DNA of 64,000 bases, from NCBI GenBank assembly GCA_965262255.1, contig OZ253505.1, forward strand, positions 2,852,001 through 2,916,000. The letters run 5' to 3'. A program made the position numbers and the translations under genes. Source of the stretch: JANQQC01 sp965262255. Its GTDB lineage: Bacteria > Pseudomonadota > Alphaproteobacteria > Caulobacterales > Hyphomonadaceae. Below are positions 1 through 8,435 of this stretch, piece by piece; position 1 is the first letter of the stretch, and every line of letters starts with the position of its first letter. A model generated the notes under the pieces. The model had not been told where the DNA came from, did not search any database, and was given only the letters and a program-made list of their open reading frames with translations.

Positions 1-1138
1 GAAGGGCCGATACATTGCGGAACAGCCCTCAGAAACGCGTACGCCTTTTCAGCGTGACCGCGATAGGATCATCCATAGTTCCTCGTTTCGAAGATTGAAG
101 CAGAAAACACAAGTTTTTGTCGCACATGAGGGTGATCATTATAGAACGCGACTAACGCATAGCCTTGAAGTCGCACAAATTGCTCGCTCGATTGCACGAT
201 CATTGAAGGTGGACGAAGACCTAGCGGAAGCATTGGCATTAGCTCATGATCTTGGTCATCCGCCATTCGGACACGCAGGAGAAGATCAGCTCGACGAGTG
301 TATGAAAGAGTATGAGGGATTCGATCACAATGCACAAGCGTTGCGAATCGTAACACTTCTAGAACAACGATATCCAAAATTTGACGGTCTGAACTTAACA
401 TGGGAAATGCTTGAGGGATTAGTAAAACATAACGGACCCGTTCTTAAAGAAGGTGAACAACCAGATAGTCTACCTGTCGCTTTCAAAGAGTTTGAACACA
501 TTCTCGATTTGGAACCTACCACTCATGCCGGAATCGAAGCCCAGATTGCAGCTCTGTCAGATGATATTGCCTACAATAATCACGACATAGACGACGGGGT
601 CTGGTCAAAATTGATTACAATTGCAGATTTAAAAGAGATTGATCTCGTTGGCGACGTATTCAGAGACGTGGAACGAAAGTTTCCGTACATAGATGAGAGA
701 CGGAGAGTGTTGGAAGCAGTTCGCAGACTTATTGGTATTTGGGTCACAGATCTCGTAAAGGAAACTAATCGTCGCTTAGGAGAATTTGATCCTCAAGACG
801 CTAAAGACGTACGTAACCTTTCTGTCCCGCTAGTAAGTTTCTCCGTTGAGATTAAGCAACAGCTACACGAACTCAGGACTTTCTTGTCGCGGGAGATGTA
901 TAATCACTATAAAGTTAATCGCATGCGAAGCAGAGCTAAACGGATACTCAGAGAACTGTTTGACTTATACTTGAAGGAACCGGAAACTCTTCCCTCTCCT
1001 TGGAGAGAGCAAGTGGAAGCTGAAAATTCAGAGACCAAAATGGCACGTATTGTCTGTGATTATATCGCTGGAATGACCGATAGTTTCGCAATAAGTGAAC
1101 ACAGAAGACTATTCAATCTAGATAGCATGATCCAGTAG
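1..1138 (+). CDS. dgt: dGTPase-like HD phosphohydrolase, 5' end cut by the window
   Basis: This is the C-terminal part of a deoxyguanosinetriphosphate triphosphohydrolase-like protein, which removes triphosphate from dGTP and affects nucleotide pools. The reading frame is open from base 2, so the start lies before the window; the TTG at 95 is internal. The HD-domain signature is visible: RTRLTHSLEVAQIAR gives the first histidine and LAHDLGHPPFGHAGED gives the HD pair. The rest is the helical C-terminal region of the family. In many alphaproteobacteria dgt precedes argS and the SPOR-nagZ-scpAB-tat genes; here those genes resume at 4807, after an inserted islet. The family call is firm; the substrate is inferred from the family. 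Confidence 0.93.
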   Translation, partial: KGRYIAEQPSETRTPFQRDRDRIIHSSSFRRLKQKTQVFVAHEGDHYRTRLTHSLEVAQIARSIARSLKVDEDLAEALALAHDLGHPPFGHAGEDQLDECMKEYEGFDHNAQALRIVTLLEQRYPKFDGLNLTWEMLEGLVKHNGPVLKEGEQPDSLPVAFKEFEHILDLEPTTHAGIEAQIAALSDDIAYNNHDIDDGVWSKLITIADLKEIDLVGDVFRDVERKFPYIDERRRVLEAVRRLIGIWVTDLVKETNRRLGEFDPQDAKDVRNLSVPLVSFSVEIKQQLHELRTFLSREMYNHYKVNRMRSRAKRILRELFDLYLKEPETLPSPWREQVEAENSETKMARIVCDYIAGMTDSFAISEHRRLFNLDSMIQ

Positions 1139-1498
1139 AGGCTTTGCGATGAGCAGATATCCCCAACTTTCAAAGAGACTGATGTCCAATGTCAGTTAAG
1201 CGAAAGACCTAGTCGGAACTCGACGAATCTGAAATTAAAAATGTTGCTAAGAGCAATTTCCTATCAAGTTGCGTCTATTTTGTGGTTCTGTTACCCTAAG
1301 GAATAAGGGTGATTGTAGAGAATATATGACTAGGTGATCGGAAAATGCTCTAATGCCACAGTGCACAATAGATATCTTCAGTTTTTTCCAAATTCACAGA
1401 GTGGTTCCGATGTCCGCTGAGGTGGGATTGAGTACACCTAAGTTTGAACATATCCTGTTCCCTTAAACTTAGCATGTGTAACATTCTCAAATTGAGAC

Positions 1499-1637
1499 TG
1501 TTGCGAAACTCGTTACTCGTTCAAATTTCGATGACCTTTAGTCAAACTGAATCGTCTAATGCCTAATTCTAGGGCCAACTAATCGCCGAAACTTCAAGTT
1601 TGCGTAGACATTTATCCAAACTTTGTGTTTCGCAACA
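1499..1637. repeat. MITE-like element, copy 1
   Basis: A non-coding element of about 139 bases bounded by perfect 11-base terminal inverted repeats: TGTTGCGAAAC at 1499-1509 and GTTTCGCAACA at 1627-1637. Its interior aligns with copy 2 (1674-1817) along the whole length, sharing blocks such as ACTCG, AATTTC, ATTCTAGGGC and CCAAACT. The two copies are clearly diverged, so this is not a recent duplication. The form (short, non-coding, inverted ends) is that of a miniature inverted-repeat transposable element. The ends resemble the TGTTGC termini of IS6-family elements, but no parent element is present in the window. Confidence 0.7.
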
Positions 1638-1673
1638 CTATGAAATTGGTTAGTGCAGAAAATAATGAATGGG

Positions 1674-1817
1674 ACTGTTGCGAAGCACCTAACTCGCTCG
1701 AATTTCTATGAATTTCTGTCTATTTGGATTGCGTAATGCTAGATTCTAGGGCAATCTAGCCGCAGTAACTTCGAAATTTCAATTGCACTTTTCCCAAACT
1801 ATCTGTTTCGCAACAGT
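1674..1817. repeat. MITE-like element, copy 2
   Basis: The second copy, in the same orientation as copy 1 and about 36 bases after it. Its ends are ACTGTTGCGAAGC at 1674-1686 and GTTTCGCAACAGT at 1805-1817, which pair at 12 of 13 positions. The interior keeps the order of blocks seen in copy 1 with many substitutions. No open reading frame of note lies inside. Tandem diverged copies at the edge of a restriction-modification islet suggest an old insertion site. Confidence 0.7.
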
Positions 1818-1903
1818 TTCAGAATGCGATCGCAATATTTGAGGAAAGCTCTAGTGAATAGGTACGGAGCCTAGGATTTCAACGATAGTCTCCATGCAAC
1901 GGA

Positions 1904-3829
1904 TCAAGCGGCATCTAATCGCTTTCGACGTTCATTGACCTCGTACATATTCTGGAACGTTGATATCAAATTGCATCTATGTCTTTTCATTTCTGAATCA
2001 AACTGTTCTGTTTCTGGCCAAGGAACTTTTATATCTAGTATCTTTCGTGGTTTGATACGAGCATGCGAAGCGGATGTCCCGGCCGTCATTGATTGTAGTT
2101 GCTCTTGAGCCATGGGCGTTAGAATGCTGTAGGCTAGAGTATATGGATCAATATTCTTCTTTGAAATAAGAATCTCAAATTCTACCGAACAAAGGATTGT
2201 CCCGGGTAATTTTGGGACGACTAACACTCTGGGAATTCGAGGATTAATTCGAGATACTAAAACTTCTCCGGGTAGCACTTGTCTTCCGGGAGTTACGGGT
2301 TGATATTGCTGTAATGCATTAAGTTCAAGCAGTCCTTCTCCTATGACGTGCAAAATGCTGATGAAGAAAGTTCCAGGTTGATATTTCAAAAGTGGCCGTT
2401 TTTCTGAATATTCGGCAAGCTCGTGCAGTAACCGGAAAGCTTTATCTGGTCGTTTCTGTTTAGATTCTTGATACAAGATCGGACGAGGTGTCCACGCATC
2501 AAGTTTTTGTAAGTCGGTTTCAACCCAGCGAGAACGCTCGTCACATTTCAACAATTTCTTATTCCAGGCAGACATTGCCTCTGGTAAATCTGTCTCGCTC
2601 GTTAGCTTCTTAACTGCAACCCCTTTCTTCTTTGACACCTCGAAGCCAACTTTGCTTACGTCGGCAAAGAAAACCCTATGCGTTTCGACTAGACGACAAT
2701 TACACGGTAACTTGCGAAAAATGAGAACAGAAGTTTTGGTTCTGGTACCCGCTTGAGCGAATGTCACGGGAGGAAGTTCAATTACGCCAATTATCTCTAC
2801 GTGCCGTAACAGCATGGATCTTGCTAGTGCTGATGAACCTTTCGCGGAAATAACACTGTCCGGAACTACCACAAGGCAATACCCGCCCTCGCGAAGAAGT
2901 GTGATGTAGCGGTCAAGGAACAATAATTCGGAGTCAATAGTGGCAGGAAGTGATTCAGAGTTGGAGAACCTCGGTGTGTTGTTTGTGCATTTCTTGGTGA
3001 CTTCCGATCTAGAGAATCTTGCGCCAAAAGGGGGGTTAGTTAGAATCAAGTCAACTTTGTTATTCCATCGATCAATTGAAGCTCCATCGTATAGAGAGTT
3101 ACCGATATAAACTTCGAAATTTTCAGTCTCAGAGAACAGAAAATTTGCTGCGGTGAATCGCGCCATACGTTCCACTTTGTCTTGGGCAACATATCGGATT
3201 CTATTTGGTACGCTAGAATTTTGCCTATGAAATTCCCTAAGAAATGATCCCACTCCACTTGTTGGATCCATCACGACAAACTCTTTTTTTGACTTGGATA
3301 GGCTTTTGTCGACGAGAGTCTGAGCAATAGATACCATGAATTCAACCACCTCAGGGGGAGTCATATACTGAGCATCTTCTATGTTGTTACGAAAGTTATC
3401 TCTAATAAAATATCCGAAAATTTCATTCAACGCTTCGGCGCGCCCACCAAACAGCGATTTCTCATTGAGAATGGAGGATAGAGTTAAGAATAAGGTAAAG
3501 CATGTTTCCTCGCCGTCGTTCGAGAATGATAATTGGGATGATTCTCCAAACAGAGAGAATCCGTCGGCGGTTATGAATAGTTTCTGCGTTGCGATCTGAC
3601 GAAATAGATTGGCTAGTTGTTTGAGAGAGAATGTTTCTCTATGGAGGCAGTTCTTATAGGTTTTCGCACATATCTTTTTTCGTTGTCCGCAAATGTGTAT
3701 AGCCAGCAGTTTAAGGCATTCGTCAAGTTTTTGGTTCGAGTCGTTCAACCCTCCAAACTTGTGAAAAAGTTCGTGCGATTTAGTCAAACCCTGGTAAATA
3801 GGGTTTTGTATTACATTAGGTGTTGCCAT
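1904..3829 (-). CDS. N6-adenine DNA methyltransferase with fused specificity-like C-terminus
   Basis: A 641-residue restriction-modification methylase that would methylate adenine at the target of the neighbouring endonuclease. Visible motifs are the N6_Mtase entry QYMTPPEVVEFM (154-165), AdoMet motif I DPTSGVGSF (188-196) and catalytic motif IV NPPF (265-268), in the order of gamma-class HsdM-like enzymes. The last ~115 residues resemble an HsdS half-subunit: a TRD-like stretch, then QLQSMTAGTSASHARIKP and a closing helix, so the protein looks like a fused M-S enzyme. The start ATG follows a good AGGAG site. It is divergent from the MamI-like nuclease gene at 4137, with a promoter in between. 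The target sequence cannot be read from the protein. Confidence 0.88.
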   Translation of the reverse strand: MATPNVIQNPIYQGLTKSHELFHKFGGLNDSNQKLDECLKLLAIHICGQRKKICAKTYKNCLHRETFSLKQLANLFRQIATQKLFITADGFSLFGESSQLSFSNDGEETCFTLFLTLSSILNEKSLFGGRAEALNEIFGYFIRDNFRNNIEDAQYMTPPEVVEFMVSIAQTLVDKSLSKSKKEFVVMDPTSGVGSFLREFHRQNSSVPNRIRYVAQDKVERMARFTAANFLFSETENFEVYIGNSLYDGASIDRWNNKVDLILTNPPFGARFSRSEVTKKCTNNTPRFSNSESLPATIDSELLFLDRYITLLREGGYCLVVVPDSVISAKGSSALARSMLLRHVEIIGVIELPPVTFAQAGTRTKTSVLIFRKLPCNCRLVETHRVFFADVSKVGFEVSKKKGVAVKKLTSETDLPEAMSAWNKKLLKCDERSRWVETDLQKLDAWTPRPILYQESKQKRPDKAFRLLHELAEYSEKRPLLKYQPGTFFISILHVIGEGLLELNALQQYQPVTPGRQVLPGEVLVSRINPRIPRVLVVPKLPGTILCSVEFEILISKKNIDPYTLAYSILTPMAQEQLQSMTAGTSASHARIKPRKILDIKVPWPETEQFDSEMKRHRCNLISTFQNMYEVNERRKRLDAA

Positions 3830-3859
3830 CGGTAACGCTCCTTATTCTAAATTAGACTT

Positions 3860-3889
3860 TATATAGGTGTACGTACATCATGTTGTCAA
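3860..3889 (-). promoter_or_regulatory. probable sigma70-type promoter of the methylase gene
   Basis: On the minus strand TTGACA (3889-3884) and TATATA (3865-3860) are 18 bases apart, giving a start near 3853 and a leader of about 24 bases containing the AGGAG site. The consensus -35 hexamer makes this one of the better promoters in the window. Confidence 0.55.
3868..3877. promoter_or_regulatory. 10-base perfect palindrome inside the promoter spacer
   Basis: TGTACGTACA is perfectly self-complementary and lies wholly between the -35 and -10 hexamers of the methylase promoter. Such a position would let a bound protein block RNA polymerase. Methylases and small C proteins of restriction systems are known to self-regulate this way, but no C gene is present here, so the binder is unknown. 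Confidence 0.4.
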
Positions 3890-4136
3890 TAGAAGGCGGT
3901 TATTGACAAATCTAAGTTTTCTATTTAGTCAAAGTCTTTCCGCCTAAACCAATCTGTTTTGCCCAAATTGTTCTAGCATTCGGACTTTGAACCCCACAGT
4001 TGGTCGAATCGCCGAACTGACAAGCAAACATTGAAAGATTAAAGAAACTTCCCAATTCGGGTACGTGGAATGAAAGCGTCTGTCGAAATAGTTAAGAATA
4101 TCTCCGTTCCACTCAACCACGCTTTGGAGAAGAACT

Positions 4137-4766
4137 GTGAAACAATGTTGTAGCAAAGCCATCGAAATGTTGGATAGACATTACGAGGCTTTTTATTCGA
4201 TTGCTGATTTCGCACGAGAGACAAGGCATCCAGTCCCGACTGACACGAGCGGGTGGTCACAGATACTAGTTAGCTTGCTGACTGGAATAAATGGATTAGA
4301 TCGTAAAAAGGGAGCAGATTTAATCGACGGTTCAGATGTTAAGGGAGCAAATACTTGGGAAGCGATTGATAGGCCGAGGTTCAACAATGTGGTTAAAGCG
4401 GGAACTAAGGCAGCGACATCTGGGACAATGGCATCACTAGATTCTCAACCTTACTTATTCCTCGTGCTTTGGGACAAAAATTTGAACAACGATTCCCGTT
4501 GTCGAATATGGTGTGTCCGTACTCAGTTCGATGTGGAATTTCGACGCATTAGCAATCTATGGTACGAAAAACGTAGAACTGGTGAGATCAAAAGCACAAA
4601 TTTTCAATTACATCAACCGGTAAATCAAGAGGGTAATTTGATGAAAAACAAATGTGGGAACTTGCACTTTCCTCTGCTTTTTAGTGCTATTCGGAGCGAG
4701 TTCGGAAACTACAAACTTTTAGACTATAATTCAGAATCACTTGAAAATAGTGCTTGTACGTGTTAG
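4137..4766 (+). CDS. MamI-like type II restriction endonuclease
   Basis: A 209-residue protein that resembles the MamI family of type II restriction enzymes. The shared features are a GWSQILVSLLTG stretch, a basic linker, then GADLIDGSDVK (59-69), which supplies a PD-(D/E)XK-type site (D61 or D64 with D67 and K69). A later block, YEKRRTGEIKSTNFQLH, is also typical. It starts at GTG 4137, preceded by GGAGA at a normal distance. It is divergent from the N6-adenine methylase, completing a restriction-modification pair. It ends about 40 bases before the SPOR gene. The family is recalled from its sequence pattern, not searched; the cut site is unknown. Confidence 0.7.
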   Translation: MKQCCSKAIEMLDRHYEAFYSIADFARETRHPVPTDTSGWSQILVSLLTGINGLDRKKGADLIDGSDVKGANTWEAIDRPRFNNVVKAGTKAATSGTMASLDSQPYLFLVLWDKNLNNDSRCRIWCVRTQFDVEFRRISNLWYEKRRTGEIKSTNFQLHQPVNQEGNLMKNKCGNLHFPLLFSAIRSEFGNYKLLDYNSESLENSACTC

Positions 4767-4806
4767 TATAAGCGCAACTCAAAATTCCCGAAGAAGGAAC
4801 TTGACC

Positions 4807-5472
4807 ATGAACGACCAAAATAAAAACGCCTACGCAGAGGAAGGCGATGCGGCTCAAACCGGTGTCTCTAGGAACACCATATACATTGCTGTTGCGGTGG
4901 TTGCCGCTGTTGTAGTCATTGGGATTCTCTTGGCGCTCATGTTCTCCGGGTCTGATAGCGATGAAACAGTTGTAGTGACCACGGATCCCGAACTCGTAAA
5001 AGTTCGTCCGACTGAACCAGCGACTAAACCGGCTGAGGACGAAAATATAGGGATTTACGATAGGATAGAAACCGGTTCGGGGTCTATGACGGATACCTCG
5101 CCAAGTGAAACTGTTGACGACATGGATGTCCCTAGTATGCTGAATACAACTGGAATGACCGATAAAGATCCATTAGATGGGTATTGGCAGCGAACAGTCA
5201 CTGCAAGGGGAATAAATCCCGACGGACGCTTCATTCTTCAGCTGGCATCCTACTTATCGTATGATGATGCAAATAACGCTTGGCAAAGACTTTATGCAGT
5301 AGAACCTAGCAAGTATGCAGACGTGCAAAAAGTTATTGAGAGGGCTGACCTCGGACGACGAGGGGTGTTCTTTCGGTTACGCGTAGGAGCGTTCGAAACC
5401 AAAAAATCGGCGGAAGATTACTGCGACGCTTTAGGGCGAGATCGAAAAGATTGCTGGATTACCAACCGTTGA
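4807..5472 (+). CDS. SPOR-domain membrane protein
   Basis: A 221-residue bitopic inner-membrane protein. A single membrane segment lies near residues 23-48 (NTIYIAVAVVAAVVV region), followed by a polar linker rich in Thr, Glu and Asp, and a C-terminal SPOR domain (about 137-221, beginning DGRFILQLASY). SPOR domains bind denuded glycan strands of peptidoglycan at division sites, so a role in cell division or wall remodelling is inferred. I start it at ATG 4807, which has AAGGAAC upstream, and not at the longer upstream frame. It overlaps the start of nagZ, as is usual in alphaproteobacteria. Confidence 0.85.
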   Translation: MNDQNKNAYAEEGDAAQTGVSRNTIYIAVAVVAAVVVIGILLALMFSGSDSDETVVVTTDPELVKVRPTEPATKPAEDENIGIYDRIETGSGSMTDTSPSETVDDMDVPSMLNTTGMTDKDPLDGYWQRTVTARGINPDGRFILQLASYLSYDDANNAWQRLYAVEPSKYADVQKVIERADLGRRGVFFRLRVGAFETKKSAEDYCDALGRDRKDCWITNR

Positions 5473-6512
5473 GTTCCGACTCCTTAGCCTACATTCCAAG
5501 TCCGTCAGGATTAAGTCTCTCAAAAGACGAACGGCAGCTCTTTCGCGATTGCCCACCTTGGGGCGTAATACTCATGGGGCGGTCAATCAACGATCAAGAG
5601 CAAGTATCCGCGCTAACTAGCGACATTCGAGATGCCGTAGGCCGTAACTGTCTAATCTTCATAGACCAAGAAGGAGGGAGAGTAGCAAGACTTAAACCTC
5701 CCAATTGGCCAACTTTTCCCTCAGGTCAAGATTATGAAGAACTTTATCATCAAGACAGTACGTTAGGCTTAGAAGCCGTCTATCTAGGCTATCAGTTAAT
5801 CGCTAGTGAGCTAATTCAAATAGGCATAAACGCAAATTGCGCCCCAGTTGCAGATATTCGTATAGATGGCGCAAGTGATGTGATCGGAGACAGATCTTTC
5901 GGTAAGTCCGCTGAAATAGTCGCTAGTTTGGCAAGAGAAGCACTAAATGGTATGTCGTCGCTAGGTGTCGTTGGTGTAGTGAAGCACATTCCCGGACACG
6001 GGCGAGCAGTTGTGGATTCACACGAATCATTACCCAAAATTGAAGCAGAGTCTTCAGAGTTGGCAGAAGACTTCGCGGCATTCCAAAAATTAAAAGATGC
6101 ACCTATGGCAATGACCGGACACTTAGCGTATCAGACAATCGCCCCCGATATATCGGCAACACATTCTACGACCGTTATTAATGATATAATTAGAAATCGC
6201 ATTGGCTTTGAAGGTGTTCTTATGTCCGACGATATAGGCATGCAAGCACTAGAAGGGAGTTTGTCAGAACGAACGAAGCTAGCCATAGAGGCGGGTTGCG
6301 ACATTGTCTTACATTGTGCAGGTTTTAAATCTGATCCAGTCGAAATTGTTAACGAAATGCGAGAGGTTGCTGAGTCTGTTGCAGCTTTGTCGATTGAATC
6401 AACCGAACGATGTAAAAAAGCAGAGCAATATGGGTCGTCCAATGAGAATTTTTCGGTCGAAGAAAGTTGGAACCGTATGCGCGAACTGTTTCCCAAACTG
6501 AGTCTACCCTAG
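5451..6512 (+). CDS. nagZ: beta-N-acetylhexosaminidase, peptidoglycan recycling
   Basis: A glycoside hydrolase family 3 enzyme that removes N-acetylglucosamine from anhydromuropeptides in the cytoplasm. The family motifs are present: FIDQEGGRVARL near the N-terminus, KHIPGHGRAVVDSH with the His-Asp general acid/base pair, and VLMSDDIGMQAL with the nucleophilic aspartate. No signal peptide is visible, which fits NagZ. The start is uncertain: TTG 5451 (353 residues) lies inside the SPOR gene, while TTG 5469 would give a TTGA overlap with its stop. It ends one base into scpA (TAGTG junction), so the two are translationally coupled. Confidence 0.9.
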   Translation: MLDYQPLSSDSLAYIPSPSGLSLSKDERQLFRDCPPWGVILMGRSINDQEQVSALTSDIRDAVGRNCLIFIDQEGGRVARLKPPNWPTFPSGQDYEELYHQDSTLGLEAVYLGYQLIASELIQIGINANCAPVADIRIDGASDVIGDRSFGKSAEIVASLAREALNGMSSLGVVGVVKHIPGHGRAVVDSHESLPKIEAESSELAEDFAAFQKLKDAPMAMTGHLAYQTIAPDISATHSTTVINDIIRNRIGFEGVLMSDDIGMQALEGSLSERTKLAIEAGCDIVLHCAGFKSDPVEIVNEMREVAESVAALSIESTERCKKAEQYGSSNENFSVEESWNRMRELFPKLSLP

Positions 6513-7345
6513 TGAACACGCCCAGAATACATGACGAGACTGACTGGAGCGTCGCCGAAGAGGCTGATGAAGACGAAGTTTTTCACGTCAATATAGACTC
6601 GTACGAAGGCCCGTTGCACCTGCTACTCGAACTTGCGCGAAAACAGAAAGTTGATCTCCTGAAAATTTCTGTGCTAGCTCTGGCGGAACAGTATCTAGAA
6701 TTTATAGCAAAGGCAAAAGCCGAGCGAATTGATCTAAGCGCCGATTATCTGTTAATGGCCTCTTGGTTAGCCCTGATTAAATCTCGATTACTTCTTGTCA
6801 GACCAAAGAACGATAAATCCGGTGAAAGCGGAGATCCTAATTTGGAGGCTGCCAAATTAGCATTTAGGTTGAAACGATTGGATGCCATGCGGAGAGCGGG
6901 AAAGGAGCTTCTAGACGGCTCAATACTAAACAAAGAAGTTTTCTTACGCGGCGTACCAGAACAATCGAAGGTCATCAAGACCGTTGAATTTGGGACAACG
7001 TTGTGGGAACTTATCCAAGCCTTTGGAATGGTAAGGAAACGAAACACAGTGCAAGCGCCGCACACAATTGAACGGCAGGTTGTTCTTCCTATAGAACAGG
7101 CGCGAGATTCCCTTAAACTAATAGCGAAAGACTTAAACGAATGGGAACGGTTCGAGACGGTAATGAATAAAATTCCTGTAATGGATGATGAGATACCGGA
7201 AAGTTCAGTCACAGCAAGTACATTTTGTGCGGCTCTCGATTTGGCGAGATTGGGACATATGAATTTGCGGCAACAAAAAAATTTTACTGACTTGTTTCTG
7301 TGCGGTAATCGTCAAGATGTTGCTGACCAACCCGTCAAACTATAG
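6512..7345 (+). CDS. scpA: segregation and condensation protein A
   Basis: The kleisin subunit of the SMC-ScpA-ScpB condensin, which organises and segregates the chromosome. The N-terminal signature is clear: FHVNIDSYEGPLHLLLELAR followed by QKVDLLKISVLALAEQYL. The C-terminal winged-helix region (about 200-277) binds the SMC head. I start it at GTG 6512, overlapping the nagZ stop; a longer frame upstream is not conserved-looking. It is followed after 8 bases by scpB, its binding partner. Confidence 0.92.
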   Translation: MNTPRIHDETDWSVAEEADEDEVFHVNIDSYEGPLHLLLELARKQKVDLLKISVLALAEQYLEFIAKAKAERIDLSADYLLMASWLALIKSRLLLVRPKNDKSGESGDPNLEAAKLAFRLKRLDAMRRAGKELLDGSILNKEVFLRGVPEQSKVIKTVEFGTTLWELIQAFGMVRKRNTVQAPHTIERQVVLPIEQARDSLKLIAKDLNEWERFETVMNKIPVMDDEIPESSVTASTFCAALDLARLGHMNLRQQKNFTDLFLCGNRQDVADQPVKL

Positions 7346-7353
7346 TTACAAAA

Positions 7354-8145
7354 ATGACCGTTGTTGATACTATCGAAACTCTGTCGTCTCGTGATGAACA
7401 AGATCATGCGGACGAGATTCGCGAAGCTGTAAAGAGACTGTCTTCTGTTGATAAAGAGGAAGCCGAACATGTTCCTGTCGAAATGGATTGCGCCGAAGCT
7501 GAGCGCATTGCAGAAGCGCTTTTGTTCGCTTCCGAACGTCCACTTAAAGCAGAAGAGATAAACAAAGCTCTGCCAGAAGGTACGGAGATTTCAGAAATTT
7601 TGTTGCGGTTACAAAAGAAATATAACGGTCGTGGGGTAAATTTGGTTGAGGTGGCTAATAAATGGAGGTTTCAAACTGCACAAGATTTGGCGTACTTGTT
7701 TGTAAAAGAGAAAACACATAAAAAACGACTTGGACAGGCCGCCTTGGAAACACTTGCTATAATTGGTTATGGACAACCAGTGACGCGAGCGGAAATTGAA
7801 GCGGTACGTGGCGTTTCTGTTTCTAAGGGAGTGATTGACGCGCTGTTTGAGACGGGTTGGATTAAGCAACGCGGTCGAAGAAAAACACCAGGACGACCGA
7901 TGACGTTTGGAACAACAGATACTTTTTTGGAACATTTTGGTTTAGCAAACCTTGATATGTTACCTGGTAAATCTGATTTAGAGGTACAAGGATTATTGTC
8001 TGATAAACTACCTGATGGTCTACCTCTCCTTGAGGGTGAATTTAGTATGGATGCAGATGACCCGGTCGATGAAACACCCCTAGAAGAAGATCAGGTGGAT
8101 TTCGTAACGGATTTTATTGAACCTCAGACGGATTTAGAACATTGA
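7354..8145 (+). CDS. scpB: segregation and condensation protein B
   Basis: The second accessory subunit of the SMC condensin; it dimerises and bridges ScpA. Two winged-helix domains are visible, the first beginning ERIAEALLFASERPLK (about residue 50) and the second RLGQAALETLAIIGYGQPVT, with the conserved RGRRKTPGRPMTFGTTDTFL block near 170-190. The first ~45 residues and the last ~60 (acidic) are family-variable tails. It lies directly after scpA and before the tat genes. Confidence 0.92.
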   Translation: MTVVDTIETLSSRDEQDHADEIREAVKRLSSVDKEEAEHVPVEMDCAEAERIAEALLFASERPLKAEEINKALPEGTEISEILLRLQKKYNGRGVNLVEVANKWRFQTAQDLAYLFVKEKTHKKRLGQAALETLAIIGYGQPVTRAEIEAVRGVSVSKGVIDALFETGWIKQRGRRKTPGRPMTFGTTDTFLEHFGLANLDMLPGKSDLEVQGLLSDKLPDGLPLLEGEFSMDADDPVDETPLEEDQVDFVTDFIEPQTDLEH

Positions 8146-8200
8146 AACTTGTTGTGTTCGCGTGTAAGTTTAGAATTCAAAAATTGCATTGGAGATTACA

Positions 8201-8413
8201 ATGGGTCCAAGTTGGTGGCAGATAGCATTAGTCATAGTCGCGGGAGTCTTGCTCTTTGGGGGTAGAGGGCGAATATCTTCCATTATGGCTGATCTCGGCC
8301 GAGGAATTACGAGTTTTCGCAAAGGCTTGAGCGAAGACGACAAAACAAAAGAAATTGAGCAGAACGACGTTGTAGACGTTACGCCTGAAAAGGATAAGTC
8401 CGAGACGACTTAA
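8201..8413 (+). CDS. tatA: twin-arginine translocase subunit TatA
   Basis: A 70-residue pore-forming subunit of the Tat system, which exports folded proteins carrying twin-arginine signals. It has one short N-terminal membrane helix (QIALVIVAGVLLFGG), the hinge, and an amphipathic helix (SSIMADLGRGITSFRKGL), then an acidic tail. I start it at ATG 8201 with GGAG six bases upstream; the track-style longer start at TTG 8189 is not needed. It forms an operon with tatB and tatC. Confidence 0.9.
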   Translation: MGPSWWQIALVIVAGVLLFGGRGRISSIMADLGRGITSFRKGLSEDDKTKEIEQNDVVDVTPEKDKSETT

Positions 8414-8435
8414 ACTAGCGTAAGCGGCGTTTACT

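Larger units (their letters stand above)
1139..1903. other. 765-base gene-free stretch holding two repeat elements
   Basis: No convincing coding region is visible on either strand. The stretch lies between the end of dgt and the end of the convergent DNA methylase gene. It holds two related elements with terminal inverted repeats (listed separately) and a small possible hairpin near 1293-1311 (ACCCT / AGGGT) without a clear T-run. This is the left edge of the inserted restriction-modification islet. Confidence 0.6.

Noticed and set aside
1293..1311. Terminator after dgt (ACCCT/AGGGT hairpin).
   Set aside because: Only five pairs with a long loop and no T-run, and it is 155 bases past the stop.
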